This document shows positions 51,060 through 59,734 of a DNA stretch of 64,000 nucleotides, piece after piece. The stretch comes from Desulfoferula mesophila. Its GTDB lineage: Bacteria > Desulfobacterota > Desulfarculia > Desulfarculales > Desulfarculaceae. Each line of letters starts with the position of its first letter. Position 1 is the stretch's first letter. The position numbers were made by a program, and so were the translations under genes. The DNA lies in assembly GCF_037076455.1 (NCBI RefSeq), contig NZ_AP028679.1, forward strand, positions 2,805,501 to 2,869,500, given 5' to 3'. A model generated the notes under the pieces. It was not told the DNA's origin. It did no database searches and was given only the letters and a program-made list of their open reading frames with translations.

Positions 51060-51707
51060 TTAGCCTTCCTTGGGCAGGATGCGCACCGGCACCAGGCCTT
51101 CCAGGGAGTTGGCAAAACGCTCGGCGTCGCTCAACTCGCCCACGATGGCCCCGTAGTGCATGGGGATGGCCAGCTTGGGCCCGATGGCCTGGGCCGCCGC
51201 CACCGCCTCCTCGGCGGTCATCACGTAGGTGCCGCTGACCGGCAGCAGGGCCACGTCCACGTGCAGCTGATCCATCTCCGGGATGTAGTCGGTATCCCCG
51301 GCGTGATAGATGCTCACCCCGTCCACGGTGAGGATGAACCCCAGCCAGTTGTTGGCCCGGGGGTGGAAGTCCTTGTTGAGGTTGTAGGCGGGCACCGTCT
51401 GCACGGTAAGGTCGCCCAAGGTCACCTTCTGGCCGGGCTCCAGGGCTTTCACCTTGCCGCTCAGCTTGCCCGCGCTGTCGGACTCGGTGAGGATCACCGT
51501 ATCCTCGCCCTGAATCTTGGCCACGTCCTCGGGCACGCAGTGGTCGAAATGATCGTGGCTGATCAGGATCAAGGCGGCCTGGGGTCCCGCGGTTATCTCA
51601 TAAGGGTCAAAGTAGATGGCGCCCTGGGGCCGGTCCAGGCGAAAGGTGTCATGTCCCAGCCAATGCAGGTTGCTCACCACCTTGTCGATGGCAGCTTGGT
51701 CGGCCAT
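51060..51707 (-). CDS. MBL-fold metal-dependent hydrolase, UPF0173-like
   Basis: A 215-residue metallo-beta-lactamase fold protein. Metal ligands are expected in SHDHFDH (residues ~50-56), in YHAGDTDY and at the late PMHYG. It matches the small UlaG/UPF0173-like group, whose substrates are mostly unknown. It precedes the PfkB kinase on the same strand with almost no gap, so the three genes form an operon. Confidence 0.88.
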   Translation of the reverse strand: MADQAAIDKVVSNLHWLGHDTFRLDRPQGAIYFDPYEITAGPQAALILISHDHFDHCVPEDVAKIQGEDTVILTESDSAGKLSGKVKALEPGQKVTLGDLTVQTVPAYNLNKDFHPRANNWLGFILTVDGVSIYHAGDTDYIPEMDQLHVDVALLPVSGTYVMTAEEAVAAAQAIGPKLAIPMHYGAIVGELSDAERFANSLEGLVPVRILPKEG

Positions 51708-51734
51708 GGTTCCTCCCTTGTCTCGTCGGATGGC

Positions 51735-51929
51735 TTACGCTTCGGCCAGCACCACGCGATGGTTGACCAGGGACATGGACTTGATGCGCCCGGCCAGGGT
51801 CTTTTGCTCGCCGTATATGGAAACCAGCCGAATGGTTCCGTCTTCTTGAGGCTCGATTAGATCCACGTCGGCCAGATAAAGCTCTTCCTGGCCCTTTTGA
51901 TTGAGCAGATAAGCTGTGGCTTCACACAT
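51735..51929 (-). CDS. cooT: CooT-family nickel-binding protein
   Basis: A 64-residue protein of the CooT family. In Rhodospirillum rubrum CooT binds Ni(II) through Cys2 and helps mature CO dehydrogenase. The conserved start Met-Cys-Glu is present, and VDLIEPQEDG and the LAGRIKSMSLVNHRVVL core fit the family. AAGGAG lies 8 bases upstream, inside the end of the DUF3842 gene, with an 8-base overlap. No CO dehydrogenase is in the window. Confidence 0.85.
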   Translation of the reverse strand: MCEATAYLLNQKGQEELYLADVDLIEPQEDGTIRLVSIYGEQKTLAGRIKSMSLVNHRVVLAEA

Positions 51930-52341
51930 GGGAAATCATCTCCTTAAGTCTGACCTGCACGATATGGTCCACTTGGTGGGGTAGGGGCTCGCGGTTGACG
52001 CTGGCCACTTCCACGTTTTCCTGGGTAAGGGGCAGGAGGAACTTGCGGGCGCGGCAGGAGGCCACCGCGGCGGCCACGGCCGGGGTTATCTCGCCCATCA
52101 TGGAGTTGGCCAACACGATGCCGATGGGCCCGATAACCACGTCGGCGTCCTTGATGGTGACCAGGATGGCGTTTTCGCCGGTGGCTCCCCGGTTGGCCCC
52201 GGCCTTCATCATCTGGGCGGTGGCGATGGCGTTGCTGCCCAGGGCCAGCACTTCCACCGTCTCGCCATATTCATCCTTGAGGCGGCGAATGATGACGCTG
52301 CCGATGCCTCCGCCCTGGCCGTCTATTACACAGATGCGCAC
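51922..52341 (-). CDS. DUF3842 family protein
   Basis: A 139-residue protein beginning RICVIDGQGGGIG, a glycine-rich nucleotide-binding-like loop typical of DUF3842. The rest (ALGSNAIATAQMMKAGAN, then DVVIGPIGIVLANSMMGE) is a compact alpha/beta domain of unknown role. The GTG start at 52341 has AAGGAGG upstream; the longer frame to 52440 crosses the promoter. It overlaps cooT by 8 bases, so the two are translationally coupled, which suggests a metal-handling or redox role. Confidence 0.88.
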   Translation of the reverse strand: MRICVIDGQGGGIGSVIIRRLKDEYGETVEVLALGSNAIATAQMMKAGANRGATGENAILVTIKDADVVIGPIGIVLANSMMGEITPAVAAAVASCRARKFLLPLTQENVEVASVNREPLPHQVDHIVQVRLKEMISHV

Positions 52342-52362
52342 GCTTGCCTCCTTATTTAAAAG

Positions 52363-52406
52363 AGAATACACTGATGCCCTATAGCTGACAAGCCCGAGCT
52401 CGGGCT
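52363..52406 (-). promoter_or_regulatory. Promoter and palindrome for DUF3842-cooT
   Basis: On the minus strand TTGTCA (52391-52386), a 17-base spacer and TATTCT (52368-52363). A perfect 16-bp palindrome, AGCCCGAGCTCGGGCT (52391-52406), abuts the -35 and lies between this operon and divergent plsY, so it could be a regulator site for either. Confidence 0.6.
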
Positions 52407-52420
52407 CAAGCAAGCCGGAA

Positions 52421-53023
52421 ATGGAGAGTATTGGTCGCATGATCCTAGTGGGCCTGGCCTTGATAGTCGGAGGCTATCTTTTAGGCGCCGTACCCTTTGG
52501 GCTCCTGATAAGCCGCGCCTTGGGCGGACCTGATCCCCGCCAAGGAGGCTCGGGCAACATCGGAGCCACCAACGTGTCCCGTCAGGCGGGCAAGGCCGCC
52601 GGGGCGCTCACGCTTTTGCTGGATATCGGCAAGGGCTTGGGCCCGGCCCTGCTGGCCGACTACTGGCTCACCCCCTGGTGGGCCGGCGCGGTGGGTCTGG
52701 CCGCCTTTGTGGGCCACTGCTGGCCGGTGTATCTGCGCTTCCGGGGCGGCAAGGGCGTGGCCACCTTTTTGGGCGTCCTGTTCGGCCTGGCCCCCTGGGC
52801 CGGACTGGCCACCGGCCTGGTGGTCATCCTCCTGGCCTTTGTAAGCAAGCACATGTCCCTGGGGTCCATGGTGGGCTGCACCAGCTCGGTGGGCTGGCTG
52901 TGGGTCGCCGGGGCGCCGGTCGCCTTCATGGTCATGGCTTCGCTGATGAGCCTGATCGTCGTGTACAAACACCGGGAAAATATCGGCCGCCTCAAGGCGG
53001 GCCAGGAGCACGGCTGGCGCTGA
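52421..53023 (+). CDS. plsY: Acyl-phosphate:glycerol-3-phosphate acyltransferase
   Basis: Membrane acyltransferase that makes lysophosphatidic acid from acyl-phosphate, the first step of phospholipid synthesis. It has about 200 residues and 5-7 hydrophobic helices. The three PlsY motifs are present: GSGNIGATN, RFRGGKGVAT and HRENIGRL. Its own start is ambiguous between the ATG codons at 52421 and 52439, neither with a clear site. Divergent from DUF3842. Confidence 0.94.
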   Translation: MESIGRMILVGLALIVGGYLLGAVPFGLLISRALGGPDPRQGGSGNIGATNVSRQAGKAAGALTLLLDIGKGLGPALLADYWLTPWWAGAVGLAAFVGHCWPVYLRFRGGKGVATFLGVLFGLAPWAGLATGLVVILLAFVSKHMSLGSMVGCTSSVGWLWVAGAPVAFMVMASLMSLIVVYKHRENIGRLKAGQEHGWR

Positions 53024-53028
53024 GACGG

Positions 53029-53529
53029 CTATAGGCGTCCCTTGCGACGGACCTTCTTGCGCTGGGCCTTGGGCAGGCGCTTGGCGGGCCCTCTCTTTTT
53101 GGTGGTGAAGTCCCAACCATCTTCCCCGCCCTCTCCGGTGGGGGGTAGGCCCAAGGCCACCTCCAACAGACGACCGCCGAACTCCTCGGAAGAGATGACC
53201 ACCGCGCCGTGCGCCCGGCAGCGCCCGGCCAGCTCACGATCGCTGGTCACCACGGTGATGCCGTTGCCCTCCTTGGCGGCCAGGGCGGCGATCACGTCGT
53301 CGGCCGAGCGCTCGGCCCCGGAAAAGCTCACCGGCGTGCCGGCCAGGCGATCCTTGGCGCCGCCCGGCTCTATCCCGCCATCGAACACCACCTTGACCTT
53401 GTGGGGACGTTTCTTGCGGTACAGGCGCAGGGCCTCCATGAGGGCCTCGCGGCCCTGGCCATTTTCCGAGGCAAAGGCCAGCTCGGGCACGGTGTGGATG
53501 AGGTTGTATCCGTCGATTACCAGGCGCAT
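53029..53529 (-). CDS. NYN domain (YacP-like) endoribonuclease
   Basis: A 166-residue PIN-like protein. The catalytic acidic residues are in LVIDGYNLIH, VVFDGG, SADDVI and VTSDRELAG, as in YacP/Rae1, which cleaves mRNA on ribosomes in Bacillus. The last 25 residues are strongly basic and probably bind RNA. It follows parB by 9 bases on the same strand, an unusual place for this family. Function is inferred from the fold. Confidence 0.88.
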   Translation of the reverse strand: MRLVIDGYNLIHTVPELAFASENGQGREALMEALRLYRKKRPHKVKVVFDGGIEPGGAKDRLAGTPVSFSGAERSADDVIAALAAKEGNGITVVTSDRELAGRCRAHGAVVISSEEFGGRLLEVALGLPPTGEGGEDGWDFTTKKRGPAKRLPKAQRKKVRRKGRL

Positions 53530-53538
53530 GGAAAGAAG

Positions 53539-54441
53539 CTAGCCGTTGAAGAGCTCCAGCAGTCGCTCCAACTCCTTGTTGGAAGAAAAGCGGATGGTGA
53601 TGGCCCCCTTTTTGCCCTTGCGCTTAATCTCCACCGGAGCGCCCAGGCGATAGCGCAGATCTTCGGCCAGGCTGGCCAGGTGCACCTCTTCCCGGGTGGG
53701 GGCCTTGGGCGGGGCCGGGGCGCTGGATAGCTTTTTGACCAGGGCCTCGGCGGCGCGCACCGAAAGCCCCTTGGCCACGATCTCGTCCCGGGCGGCGCGC
53801 ATGGCCGCCTCGTTGCCCAGCGACAGGAGAGCCCGGGCGTGGCCGGCGGTCAGCAGCCTGGCGGCCAGATCCCTTTGCAGCTCGTCGGGCAGCTTGAGCA
53901 GGCGCAGGCTGTTGGCCACGGTGGATCGGTCGCGCCCCACCCCCTTGGCGATATCCTCCTGGTTGAGCTGAAACTCCTCGCCCAGGCGGCGGTAGGCCTG
54001 GGCCTCTTCCAGGGGATTGAGATCCTCGCGCTGCAGGTTCTCCAAAAGGGCCAAGAGCAGGGCCTGCTGATCGGTGGCCTGGCGCACCACCACCGGCACG
54101 GAGGTGAGGCCGGCCATCTGGCTGGCCCTGAGGCGCCGCTCGCCGGCGATAAGCTGATAGCCCTGATCCACCGGCCGCACCACCAGGGGCTGCAACACCC
54201 CGTGCTCGGCAATGGACTCGGCCAGGGCCTTGATGGCGTCACCGTCGAAAATGCGGCGCGGTTGGTAGGGGTTGGGTTCCAGGCGTTCGATGGGCAGGGC
54301 CACCACCCTCTCGCCGGGTCCGGGTTCGGTGGCCAGGCCCCCGCCGGGGTAGTCGTCATCACCCAAAAGGGCGGCCAGGCCTCTTCCCAGGGCGGGCGCC
54401 TTGCGGCGCGGAGGCTTCTTTTTTTCCTTGCGCTCGCTCAT
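53539..54441 (-). CDS. parB: Chromosome partitioning protein ParB
   Basis: A 300-residue centromere-binding CTPase. The basic N-terminus holds the ParA-stimulating region, the CTP-binding motif GERRLRA starts at residue 100, and the helix-turn-helix follows (EDIAKGVGRDRSTVANSLRLL). It spreads from parS and works with ParA in origin segregation. The ATG overlaps the parA stop by 4 bases. I found no consensus parS site in the window. Confidence 0.96.
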   Translation of the reverse strand: MSERKEKKKPPRRKAPALGRGLAALLGDDDYPGGGLATEPGPGERVVALPIERLEPNPYQPRRIFDGDAIKALAESIAEHGVLQPLVVRPVDQGYQLIAGERRLRASQMAGLTSVPVVVRQATDQQALLLALLENLQREDLNPLEEAQAYRRLGEEFQLNQEDIAKGVGRDRSTVANSLRLLKLPDELQRDLAARLLTAGHARALLSLGNEAAMRAARDEIVAKGLSVRAAEALVKKLSSAPAPPKAPTREEVHLASLAEDLRYRLGAPVEIKRKGKKGAITIRFSSNKELERLLELFNG

Positions 54442-55238
54442 GCCGCCCGGCCCTCCTGGGGCGCCCCCGAATTACCCCGGGGGCCTTGTATTACTTCCTG
54501 GGCCAGGGCCTGATAGCTCTGGGCTCCGGCGCAGCGAGAATCATAGAGGATCACCGGCAGGCCGTGACTGGGGGCCTCGGAAAGGCGCACGTTGCGCGGC
54601 ACCACCGTGTCGTAGACCATGCCCTTGAAATGACCCCGCACGTCCTCGGCCACCTGATGGGAAAGATTGTTGCGCTGGTCGAACATGGTCAGCAGAATGC
54701 CTTCCATCCGTAGCCCGGGATTCAGGGTGCGGCGCACCCTGGCGATGGTGTGCAACAGCTGGGTGAGCCCCTCCAGGGCGTAGTATTCGGTCTGCAAGGG
54801 CACCAACACTCCGTCGCAGGCCGTGAGGGCATTGAGGGTCAGCAGGCCCAGGGAGGGGGGGCAATCCAGTAGGATGTAGCCGTAGTCATCCTTCAGGGGA
54901 GACAGGACCTCGGCCAGCAGGCGTTCGCGCCCCGCCGACCCAGCCAGCTCCACCTCGGCTCCAAAGAGGTTCACGTCCGAGCCCAACAGGTGGAGATGCT
55001 CAACCTCGGTGGCCCGAACCGCGTCCCGGGCCGCTACCTGGTCGATCAGGACGTGGTACAGGGTGGGGTCACCGGGCTCCAAATCGACCCCCAGGCCGCT
55101 GGTGGCGTTGCCCTGGGGGTCGCAGTCAACCAGGAGGGTGATTTGCCCGGCGCTGGCCAGGCAGGCGGCCAGGTTGACCGCCGTGGTGGTCTTGCCCACC
55201 CCACCCTTCTGATTGGCTATGGTTATGATTCGGCCCAT
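54438..55238 (-). CDS. parA: Chromosome partitioning ATPase ParA (Soj)
   Basis: A 266-residue deviant Walker ATPase with KGGVGKTT at residues 11-18, the DCDPQGNAT motif and LLDCPPSLG. It moves the origin region together with ParB. The absence of an N-terminal helix-turn-helix shows it is the chromosomal Soj type, not a plasmid type. First gene of parA-parB-yacP. The origin markers often nearby (mnmG, rsmG) are not in the window. Confidence 0.97.
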   Translation of the reverse strand: MGRIITIANQKGGVGKTTTAVNLAACLASAGQITLLVDCDPQGNATSGLGVDLEPGDPTLYHVLIDQVAARDAVRATEVEHLHLLGSDVNLFGAEVELAGSAGRERLLAEVLSPLKDDYGYILLDCPPSLGLLTLNALTACDGVLVPLQTEYYALEGLTQLLHTIARVRRTLNPGLRMEGILLTMFDQRNNLSHQVAEDVRGHFKGMVYDTVVPRNVRLSEAPSHGLPVILYDSRCAGAQSYQALAQEVIQGPRGNSGAPQEGRAA

Positions 55239-55290
55239 GCCCTACAACTTAGCCGGGCCAGGCCGGCTCAAGCAAGCCCCAAAGGGCCGG

Positions 55291-56511
55291 TTAATGCCGT
55301 TTGCCCTTTTTCCCACTCTTTTTCTTGGCCTTTTTTTGCCGGGCGGCGCCGGCCGCCTTGCCTGGGCTGACCTGGGCCGGGGCGGCCACGGCCTCCACGG
55401 GCTCTGGACGGGCCACCGCGGCCTTGGCCGGGGCGGAACTCCGCATGCTCATGGGCTTGCCTTCCGGCAAAAGCAACAGCACCGGGCTGGCCACGAAGAT
55501 GGAGGAATAGGTTCCCACCACCACGCCCACCAACAGGGCCAGGGCGAAGTCTTCGATGACCCCGCCGCCCAGGACGAACAGGCACAGCAACACCAGCAAG
55601 GTGGTGCCCGAGGTCAAAATGGTGCGGCTCAAGGTCTGGTTGATGGACTCGTTGATGGTCTGGCCCAGGGGCTGCTTGCCGGCCGTCTTGAGGTTCTCGC
55701 GGATACGGTCGTAGACGATGATGGTGTCGTTGAGCGAGTAACCGATGATGGTCAGCAAGGCGGCCACCGTGGCCAGGGTGAACTCCTTGTCCAGCAAGCT
55801 GAACACGCCCACGGTGATGACCACGTCGTGAATCAGGGCCACGATGGCCCCCAGGGCGTAGCGCAGCTTGAGCAGCCAGCATGCGCCCACCGTCACCACC
55901 AAGGCGGTGAGGATGAGCAGCACCATGGCCATGCCCTCTTCTCCGCCCATGGCGGCGATGAGGGCCTGCACCAAAAGGGTGGCCCCCACCAGCACCCCGG
56001 CCATCACCGCGGCCAATCCCCATTTCTGCTCAAAGCGTCCGGAGATGTAAACCGCGATCATGACGATGGCGTAGAAGATGGCCAAAAGCGCCTTTTCCCG
56101 CAGATCCTGGCCCACCTTGGGGCCCACCATCTCCACCCGGCGCACTTCCACCTTTCCCTTGCCGTAGCTTTCGGCCAGGGTTTGGCGGACCCGGTCGCTC
56201 AGGCCTTGCAGCTTGAGCCCGGCGCGCTCATTGCGGATGAGGAACTCGTTGTTCTTCTTGTCGCCAAAGCCCTGCACCAAGGATTGGTCCATGCCCAGGG
56301 GGGCCAGGGCCTTTTTAATGGCCGAGGCATCGGTGGGTTCGCTGAAGCGCACCTGCACCAAAATACCGCCGGCGAAGTCGATGCCGTAGTTGGGGCCGCC
56401 GTGGGCGAACAGGGTCACCACGGTCATCAAGATCAGCAGGCCGCTGAGGATGAAGGCCTTGCCGCGGCTGCCAACAAAATTGATGTTTACGTTCGGCTTT
56501 ATAAATTCCAT
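55291..56511 (-). CDS. secF: Protein translocase subunit SecF with long basic C-terminal tail
   Basis: Membrane component that with SecD uses the proton-motive force to help protein export. It has 406 residues against about 300-320 in the family. The first 320 are typical (six transmembrane helices, NYGIDFAGG near the start, SLNDTIIVYDRIRE in the core). The last ~60 form a disordered Ala/Pro/Lys tail that ends in a basic cluster (KKAKKKSGKKGKRH) and would be cytoplasmic. It follows secD by 12 bases. Confidence 0.95.
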   Translation of the reverse strand: MEFIKPNVNINFVGSRGKAFILSGLLILMTVVTLFAHGGPNYGIDFAGGILVQVRFSEPTDASAIKKALAPLGMDQSLVQGFGDKKNNEFLIRNERAGLKLQGLSDRVRQTLAESYGKGKVEVRRVEMVGPKVGQDLREKALLAIFYAIVMIAVYISGRFEQKWGLAAVMAGVLVGATLLVQALIAAMGGEEGMAMVLLILTALVVTVGACWLLKLRYALGAIVALIHDVVITVGVFSLLDKEFTLATVAALLTIIGYSLNDTIIVYDRIRENLKTAGKQPLGQTINESINQTLSRTILTSGTTLLVLLCLFVLGGGVIEDFALALLVGVVVGTYSSIFVASPVLLLLPEGKPMSMRSSAPAKAAVARPEPVEAVAAPAQVSPGKAAGAARQKKAKKKSGKKGKRH

Positions 56512-56523
56512 GGATGCTCCACC

Positions 56524-58131
56524 CTAGATCAGAAGCTTCCGGGGCCTGAACTGGTGCAGGTAAAGGTCAAACAGCAACCTGGTGAAGGTGATGGCCGTAA
56601 ATAGCGACGAGGCGATACCAATGGACAGGGTCACCGCGAATCCCCGGATGGGGCCGGTGCCGAATTGGAACAACACCAGGGCCGCGATCAGGGTGGTGAT
56701 GTTGGCGTCCAAAATGGTAAGGGTCGCCTTGCCGTAACCGGCCTCCACCGCCGCGAAAGGCGTTTTGCCCATCCTGACCTCTTCACGCACCCTCTCGAAG
56801 ATCAGCACGTTGGCGTCCACCGCCATGCCGATGGTCAAGATGATGCCCGCGATGCCCGGCAGGGTCAGGGTCGCCTGGAAGGCGGCCAGGGCCCCGGTGA
56901 TAAGCACCAGGTTCAGCAACAGGGCCAGGTCGGCGAATGCGCCCGCCAGGCGGTAGTAGAGCAGAATGAAGCCAACCACCAGGAGCAGGCCCACCACCAT
57001 GGACAAGATGCCCTGGTCGATGGAGTCCTGGCCCAGGCTGGGGCCCACGGTGCGCTCTTCCAAAATCTTCACCGGAGCGGGCAGCGCGCCCGAGCGCAGC
57101 ACCACGGCCAGGTCCCTGGCCTCTTCCATGGTGAAGTCGCCGGAGATGCGGGCCTCGCCGCCGGTGATGGGTTCTTGGATCACCGGAGCCGACTGCACCT
57201 TGCCGTCCAGGATGATGGCCAGGCGCTTCTTCACGTTGCGGGTGGTTATGTCGGCGAACTGGCGCGCGCCGGCGCTGTCGAAGGCCACCGAAACGTAGGG
57301 CTGGTTGTACTGGGAGTCCATCTGCACGCGAGCGTCGGTGATGGTGGCCCCGGTCATGGCCACCCGGCGGTGCACCACGATGGGCTCCTTGTCCACCCGG
57401 CCGCTGGCGTGGTCGCGCCGGTACATGGTCAGTATCTCGTCGCCCGGGGGCAAGGTGGCCTTGGTCGCCGTGGCGGCATTCACCGAGTCGTCAACCAGCT
57501 TGAACTCCAACTGGGCCGTCTTGCCGATGAGGGCCACCGCCCGCTGGGGGTCTTTCACGCCGGGGAGTTGGATCAGGATGCGACCCTCGGACTGGGGCAT
57601 GATCTCCGGCTCGCTCACCCCGAACTGGTCCACCCGGTTGCGGATGGTCTCCAGCGCCTGGGTGGAGGCCTGGTCGGCGATGTGCTTGGCCGCCTTGGCG
57701 GTCAGCTGCAAGACCACCTTGATCTTGCCGTCCTCCAAGGTGCGGCTGGAGGCCACGGAGAAGTCGGGGTATTCCCGCTTCACCAGGTCTTCCAGCTTGG
57801 CCCGGTCGCTGTTGTGCAAAAGCACCAGGCTGATGGTGTTGTCCGCTCCGGTCTGGGGGCTGATGGCGCGGATGTTTTCCTCGCGCATCTTGCGCTGCAG
57901 CTCTTGGCTGGTGCGCTCCACGGAGGCGGAAACCGCTTTTTGAGTCTCCACCTCCAGGATGAGATGCATGCCGCCCTGCAGGTCCAGACCCAGCCGGATC
58001 TTGTCGCTGGGCAGGGTGTTGGTCCACCAGGCGGGCAGCTTGCCGCCTCCTATGGTGGGCACCAGGTAGAGCAGGGCCAAAATGACGACCACAGCCACCA
58101 AGGTGGACTTCAAAAAGAAGTTCTTAGGCAA
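56524..58131 (-). CDS. secD: Protein translocase subunit SecD
   Basis: A 535-residue RND-like membrane protein that works with SecF and YajC in the Sec holotranslocon. GLDLQGGMHL lies in the first periplasmic domain, QLPGVKDP and TTRNVKKRLAIILDG later, and GMAVDANVLIFERVREE in the membrane core. About six transmembrane helices. Part of the queA-tgt-yajC-secD-secF run. Confidence 0.97.
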   Translation of the reverse strand: MPKNFFLKSTLVAVVVILALLYLVPTIGGGKLPAWWTNTLPSDKIRLGLDLQGGMHLILEVETQKAVSASVERTSQELQRKMREENIRAISPQTGADNTISLVLLHNSDRAKLEDLVKREYPDFSVASSRTLEDGKIKVVLQLTAKAAKHIADQASTQALETIRNRVDQFGVSEPEIMPQSEGRILIQLPGVKDPQRAVALIGKTAQLEFKLVDDSVNAATATKATLPPGDEILTMYRRDHASGRVDKEPIVVHRRVAMTGATITDARVQMDSQYNQPYVSVAFDSAGARQFADITTRNVKKRLAIILDGKVQSAPVIQEPITGGEARISGDFTMEEARDLAVVLRSGALPAPVKILEERTVGPSLGQDSIDQGILSMVVGLLLVVGFILLYYRLAGAFADLALLLNLVLITGALAAFQATLTLPGIAGIILTIGMAVDANVLIFERVREEVRMGKTPFAAVEAGYGKATLTILDANITTLIAALVLFQFGTGPIRGFAVTLSIGIASSLFTAITFTRLLFDLYLHQFRPRKLLI

Positions 58132-58204
58132 AATGAACTCCTAACGCAGCAGTTGGCCATCCCGCCCCGATGGGGGGATGGTGCACTTGGATTCCAGCTA
58201 GCGG

Positions 58205-58588
58205 CTACTTTTTGGCCGGCGGGGCGGGGGGCGTTCCCTCGGCGCCGACCACGCCGGCTACGTGTCCCCGGCTGACCTTGATGCGAACCTGGGGAGCGAT
58301 CTCCAGGGTCAGGGTCTGCTCGTCCATACCGGTCACGCGGCCGAAGATGCCGCCGTTGGTCAGAATCTTGTCGCCTTTTTTGATGTTGCCCAGCATGGCC
58401 TTGTGGGCTTTGGCCTTTTTCTGTTGGGGCCTGATGAGCAGGAAGTAGAAAATCACGAACATCAGGACGAGCATGGGGATGGGGCCGGAGAGAAGTCCGC
58501 CCAGGCCGCCCGCGCTTTCTCCACCGGTGGCGCTCTTTTGCCCAGCGCCCATGGCCCAGGCGGTGCCCGTGGTCAACAAGTCAAACAT
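58205..58588 (-). CDS. yajC: Sec translocon accessory protein YajC
   Basis: A 127-residue single-pass membrane protein. A Gly-rich N-terminus precedes the helix (residues ~37-52) and the conserved FLLIRPQQKK, followed by a small domain (KKGDKILTNGGI). It associates with SecDF. Located between tgt and secD, the common bacterial order. Confidence 0.95.
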   Translation of the reverse strand: MFDLLTTGTAWAMGAGQKSATGGESAGGLGGLLSGPIPMLVLMFVIFYFLLIRPQQKKAKAHKAMLGNIKKGDKILTNGGIFGRVTGMDEQTLTLEIAPQVRIKVSRGHVAGVVGAEGTPPAPPAKK

Positions 58589-58600
58589 TTAGTATCCTCC

Positions 58601-59734
58601 CTAGGTTAACGCTACCCGCTCTTGGCCCGGGGACTCCAGCCCAGCGAGCACCTGGCGGGCGTAGCTGTCATATCTGTTTTCGGCGATGGCCCGGCGCAGC
58701 CCGGCCATTAACTGAAGAATGTAGTGCAAGTTGTGCACTGTGTTCAAGCGATAAGCCAACAATTCCTTGGCCATTATAAGATGGCGCAAGTAGGCCCGGC
58801 TGTAATGGCGGCAGGTGGGGCACTGGCAGCCCTCCTCCACCGGCGCGGGATCGTCCTTGAACCGGCTGTTGCGCAGGTTAAGGCGACCCCGGGAAGTCAA
58901 CAGGGTCCCGTTGCGGGCCATGCGGGTGGGCAACACGCAATCGAACATGTCCACCCCCAGGCCCACGCAGCGCACCAGGTCGGCCGGCTCGCCCACCCCC
59001 ATGAGGTATACAGGCTTGCCTTCCGGCAATTGGGGCGTGGTGCCCTCTATGACCTCCATCATGCGTGGCTTGGGTTCGCCCACGCTGAGGCCGCCCAGAG
59101 CGTAGCCGTCCAAATCAAGCTCTGCCAGCAATTCCACGCTACGCGCTCGCAGGTCACTATACACCCCGCCCTGCACTATTCCCAGCAGAGCGCCCCCTTT
59201 ATCGCCGCGCGCGGCCAGGGCGCGGGCCGCCCAACGGGCGTCGCGCTCCAGGGAAGCGGCCAGATAATCCCGCTGGGAACCGGGCGGCGGGCACTCGTCC
59301 AAAACCATCATCAAGTCCGAGCCTAACAACTCCTGGGCCCGCACCACCGACTCCGGGGTCATGCGCAGCAGCTGGCCGTCCAGGTGGGAGCGGAAGCTGG
59401 CCCCCTCCTCGTCCAGGCTGCGCAGGCCGCTCAAGGAAAACACCTGAAACCCGCCGCTATCGGTGAGGATTGGGCCGGGCCAGTTCATGAAGCGGTGCAG
59501 CCCCCCCAGCTTGTCCACGGTCACCACCCCCGGCCGCAGCATGAGGTGGTAGGTGTTGCCCAGGATCATCTGGGCCCCCAGGCCGGAAACCTCTTCAGGC
59601 AAGAGCCCCTTGACCGTGCCCTGGGTACCCACCGGCATGAAGGCCGGGGTATCCACCACCCCCCGCCGGGTGTGCAGCCGCCCGGCGCGGGCCTTGCCGC
59701 TGACGGCGGTTATTTCGTGCCTCAAACGCGCCAT
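58601..59734 (-). CDS. tgt: Queuine/preQ1 tRNA-guanine transglycosylase
   Basis: Exchanges guanine for preQ1 at tRNA position 34 in the queuosine pathway. It has 377 residues. DSGGFQVFSL, the ALGGLSVGEP segment and a zinc site CQCPTC followed by His (residues ~309-340) are present. Its start shares bases with the queA stop (TGATG), so the two are coupled. Works with QueA downstream in the pathway and with QueE encoded 20 kb away. Confidence 0.96.
   Translation of the reverse strand: MARLRHEITAVSGKARAGRLHTRRGVVDTPAFMPVGTQGTVKGLLPEEVSGLGAQMILGNTYHLMLRPGVVTVDKLGGLHRFMNWPGPILTDSGGFQVFSLSGLRSLDEEGASFRSHLDGQLLRMTPESVVRAQELLGSDLMMVLDECPPPGSQRDYLAASLERDARWAARALAARGDKGGALLGIVQGGVYSDLRARSVELLAELDLDGYALGGLSVGEPKPRMMEVIEGTTPQLPEGKPVYLMGVGEPADLVRCVGLGVDMFDCVLPTRMARNGTLLTSRGRLNLRNSRFKDDPAPVEEGCQCPTCRHYSRAYLRHLIMAKELLAYRLNTVHNLHYILQLMAGLRRAIAENRYDSYARQVLAGLESPGQERVALT

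Noticed and set aside
53029-55300. parS site near parAB
   Set aside because: No sequence close to the TGTTTCACGTGAAACA or TGTTCCACGTGGAACA consensus was seen by eye here.
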